Source: CAZABP01 sp964483245
GTDB taxonomy: Bacteria; Planctomycetota; UBA1135; UBA2386
Assembly: GCA_964483245.1 (NCBI GenBank)
Contig: CAZABP010000084.1
Location: forward strand, 1-14,779
Direction of reading: 5' to 3'
DNA length: 14,779 nucleotides
Numbering within the stretch: position 1 is the stretch's first letter; every line of letters begins with the position of its first letter. The notes under the pieces are model-generated. The model searched no databases and was not told the DNA's origin. It worked only from the letters and a program-made list of their open reading frames with translations. This document shows, piece after piece, positions 13,377 to 14,779 of the stretch. Both the position numbers and the translations under genes were made by a program.

Positions 13377-14711
13377 GTGAAGATCGCGATCCTCGGTGGC
13401 GGCATCTCCGGTCTCACGCTCGCGCGGTTGCTCGCGGCGGATGGGGATCGCGTCGTCGTCTTCGAGCGCGACGAGCGGATCGGTGGCTTGTGCCGCTCGC
13501 GCGAGGTCGGCGGGTTCACGTTCGACGAAGCCGGCGGTCACATCATGTTCAGCAAGCAGCGCGACGTCCTGGATTGGATGATCGCGCGCTGCGGCGGCGA
13601 GCAGGGCGTCGTGCGCACCGAGCGGCAGACCCGGATCCGCTGGCACGATCGCTACGTGCCGTATCCGTTCGAGAACGGCATCGGGCATCTGCCGCCGGAC
13701 ACGATCGTGGACTGCCTCGAGGGGTACGTGGATGCGTACGCCGCGCGGCGGAGCGGCGCGCCGTGTCCGCCGAACTTCCGCGACTGGATCCTGTGGCGCA
13801 TGGGCGAGGGGTTCGGGCGAGAATTCATGTTTCCGTACAACGAGAAGCTGTGGAAATGCCCGCTCGAACGGATGAGCAGCGAGTGGGTCGCCGGGCGCGT
13901 GCCGGAGGCGCCGGTGCGCGACATCCTGCGCGCCGCAGTCGGGGATGACACGCAGGGATACGCGCATCAGGCCGTGTTCTGGTTCCCGCGGAGCGGCGGC
14001 TTCGAAGCGATCGTGCACGGCACCGCGGACGGGGTCGCGATGGACCTGCGCCGGGGTGCGAACGTGCAGCGGATCGAACGGCGCGGGAGTGCGTTCGCCG
14101 TGGACGGGGAGTCGTTCGACCTGGTCGTCAACACGGCGCCGCTGCCGGAGGTCGAGCCGCTGTTCGCGGACCTCCCCGAGCCGATCCGCGCCGACATCCG
14201 CGCCCTGCAGCCGATCTCACTGGTCAACGTCATGATCGGCCTGCGGCTCGACGAACCGCTGCCGCCGCTGTCGTGGATCTACCTGCCGTTTCCCGAGCAG
14301 GGACCGGCGAACCGCGTCACGTTCTTCTCCAACTACAGCCCCGAGAACGCGCCGGCCGGGCACGGCTCGCTGATGGCCGAAGTCACGCACCGCGGCGACC
14401 TCGAGCCGACCAAGGAATGGCTCGACCTGCTCGTCAAGCAGCTCGGCCGCGCCGGCGTGCTCGTTCCCGACCAGGTCGTGCTGCTCGACTGGACCGACAA
14501 CCGCTACGCGTACATCGACCAGGACCTCGAGTTCCCCGCGCGGATCGCGCGCGTGCGGAAGTGGTTCGACAGCTCCGGCTACGCCACGTTCGGGCGGTTC
14601 GGGCGGTACGAGTACCACAACTCGGATCAGTGCATCGCGCGCGCCATGCAGGTGCATGCGCAGATCCGCGCGGTGCGCGAGAGCGGCGATCCCCTGCAGC
14701 TCTCGCTGTGA
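13377..14711 (+). CDS. FAD-dependent oxidoreductase (protoporphyrinogen oxidase / UDP-galactopyranose mutase-like)
   Basis: This 444-residue flavoprotein has a Rossmann dinucleotide-binding motif at the very start, G7-x-G9-x-x-G12 in ILGGGISGL, with E30 (VVVFERDERIGG) binding the adenosine ribose and the GG doublet at 36-37. EAGGHIMFSKQ and FPYNEKLWKCPLERMSSEW are typical of the HemY/amine-oxidase-like group often found near surface-polysaccharide genes. The C-terminal FAD segment around RNRYAYIDQD-like DNRYAYIDQDLEF and FGRFGRYEYHNSDQCI is also conserved in that group. It is probably cytoplasmic; the substrate is unknown. The sequence is not close enough to true HemY or Glf for me to use those names. 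The start is GTG at 13377, placed by the Rossmann motif, with no good Shine-Dalgarno sequence. It is divergent from the MFS operon. Confidence 0.85.
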   Translation: MKIAILGGGISGLTLARLLAADGDRVVVFERDERIGGLCRSREVGGFTFDEAGGHIMFSKQRDVLDWMIARCGGEQGVVRTERQTRIRWHDRYVPYPFENGIGHLPPDTIVDCLEGYVDAYAARRSGAPCPPNFRDWILWRMGEGFGREFMFPYNEKLWKCPLERMSSEWVAGRVPEAPVRDILRAAVGDDTQGYAHQAVFWFPRSGGFEAIVHGTADGVAMDLRRGANVQRIERRGSAFAVDGESFDLVVNTAPLPEVEPLFADLPEPIRADIRALQPISLVNVMIGLRLDEPLPPLSWIYLPFPEQGPANRVTFFSNYSPENAPAGHGSLMAEVTHRGDLEPTKEWLDLLVKQLGRAGVLVPDQVVLLDWTDNRYAYIDQDLEFPARIARVRKWFDSSGYATFGRFGRYEYHNSDQCIARAMQVHAQIRAVRESGDPLQLSL

Positions 14712-14779
14712 GCCTGTTGGTACCTTTGGGCCCCTGTGCCCGGAATCCTCGCGCCGCGCAACAGTTTCCCTACGCGCAT
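14712..14779. other. Non-coding tail of the window
   Basis: After the oxidoreductase stop there is a weak inverted repeat (CTGTTG at 14714-14719, CAACAG at 14759-14764, then TTT), too loose to call a terminator. I see no gene start before the window ends. Confidence 0.4.

Noticed and set aside
13274..13519. Longer N-terminus for the MFS gene
   Set aside because: It would overlap the Rossmann-motif codons of the divergent oxidoreductase and adds a polar, Arg/Ser-rich stretch unlike an MFS N-terminus.

Overview
The window is about 14.8 kb of GC-rich, gene-dense bacterial DNA. It most likely comes from a deep-branching Planctomycetota lineage. The evidence is indirect: a DUF1800/DUF1501 gene pair with a secreted partner, a secreted protein made of TG-x-AT-x-IG repeats with a C-terminal domain of a type I associate with secreted planctomycete proteins, a valyl-tRNA synthetase with an extra insertion, and many predicted secreted or membrane proteins. 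No rRNA, tRNA, CRISPR array or phage gene is visible.

Layout. At 1-1167 (+) lies the 3' part of valS. Convergent with it is a toxin-antitoxin pair on the minus strand (Phd/YefM-type antitoxin 1921-1676, PIN toxin 1689-1258), with a recognisable promoter and a palindrome over its start region. Then come a small lipoprotein (2139-2669, +), a terminator-like hairpin, a roughly 160-bp inverted-repeat element (2757-2919) and a secreted repeat protein (2862-4118, +). The element appears to have landed in the signal-peptide codons of the repeat protein. Removing 164 bp (element plus one copy of a CAG repeat) restores an ATG with a good ribosome binding site and a normal signal peptide in frame.

The minus strand from 8292 to 4128 is a tight three-gene operon: a large secreted protein of unknown function, a DUF1800 protein and a DUF1501 protein with a Tat-like N-terminus. 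Divergent from it is mutM/fpg (8406-9236, +). Its 3' end overlaps by 28 nt the end of a second minus-strand operon (13273-9209). That operon has four genes joined by 1-4 nt overlaps: an MFS transporter, a substrate-binding-like protein with a C-terminal membrane anchor, a 43-residue single-span membrane protein, and a sodium:solute symporter (SSS) with a long soluble insert. Divergent from the MFS gene is an FAD-dependent oxidoreductase (13377-14711, +). The gap between them holds a 10-bp sequence repeated three times.

The most interesting points are the four-gene transport operon, which places a membrane-anchored binding protein and a mini-protein next to an SSS symporter, and the inverted-repeat element that seems to have replaced the start of a secreted protein gene. 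Functional assignments rest on reading motifs by eye; no database search was run.
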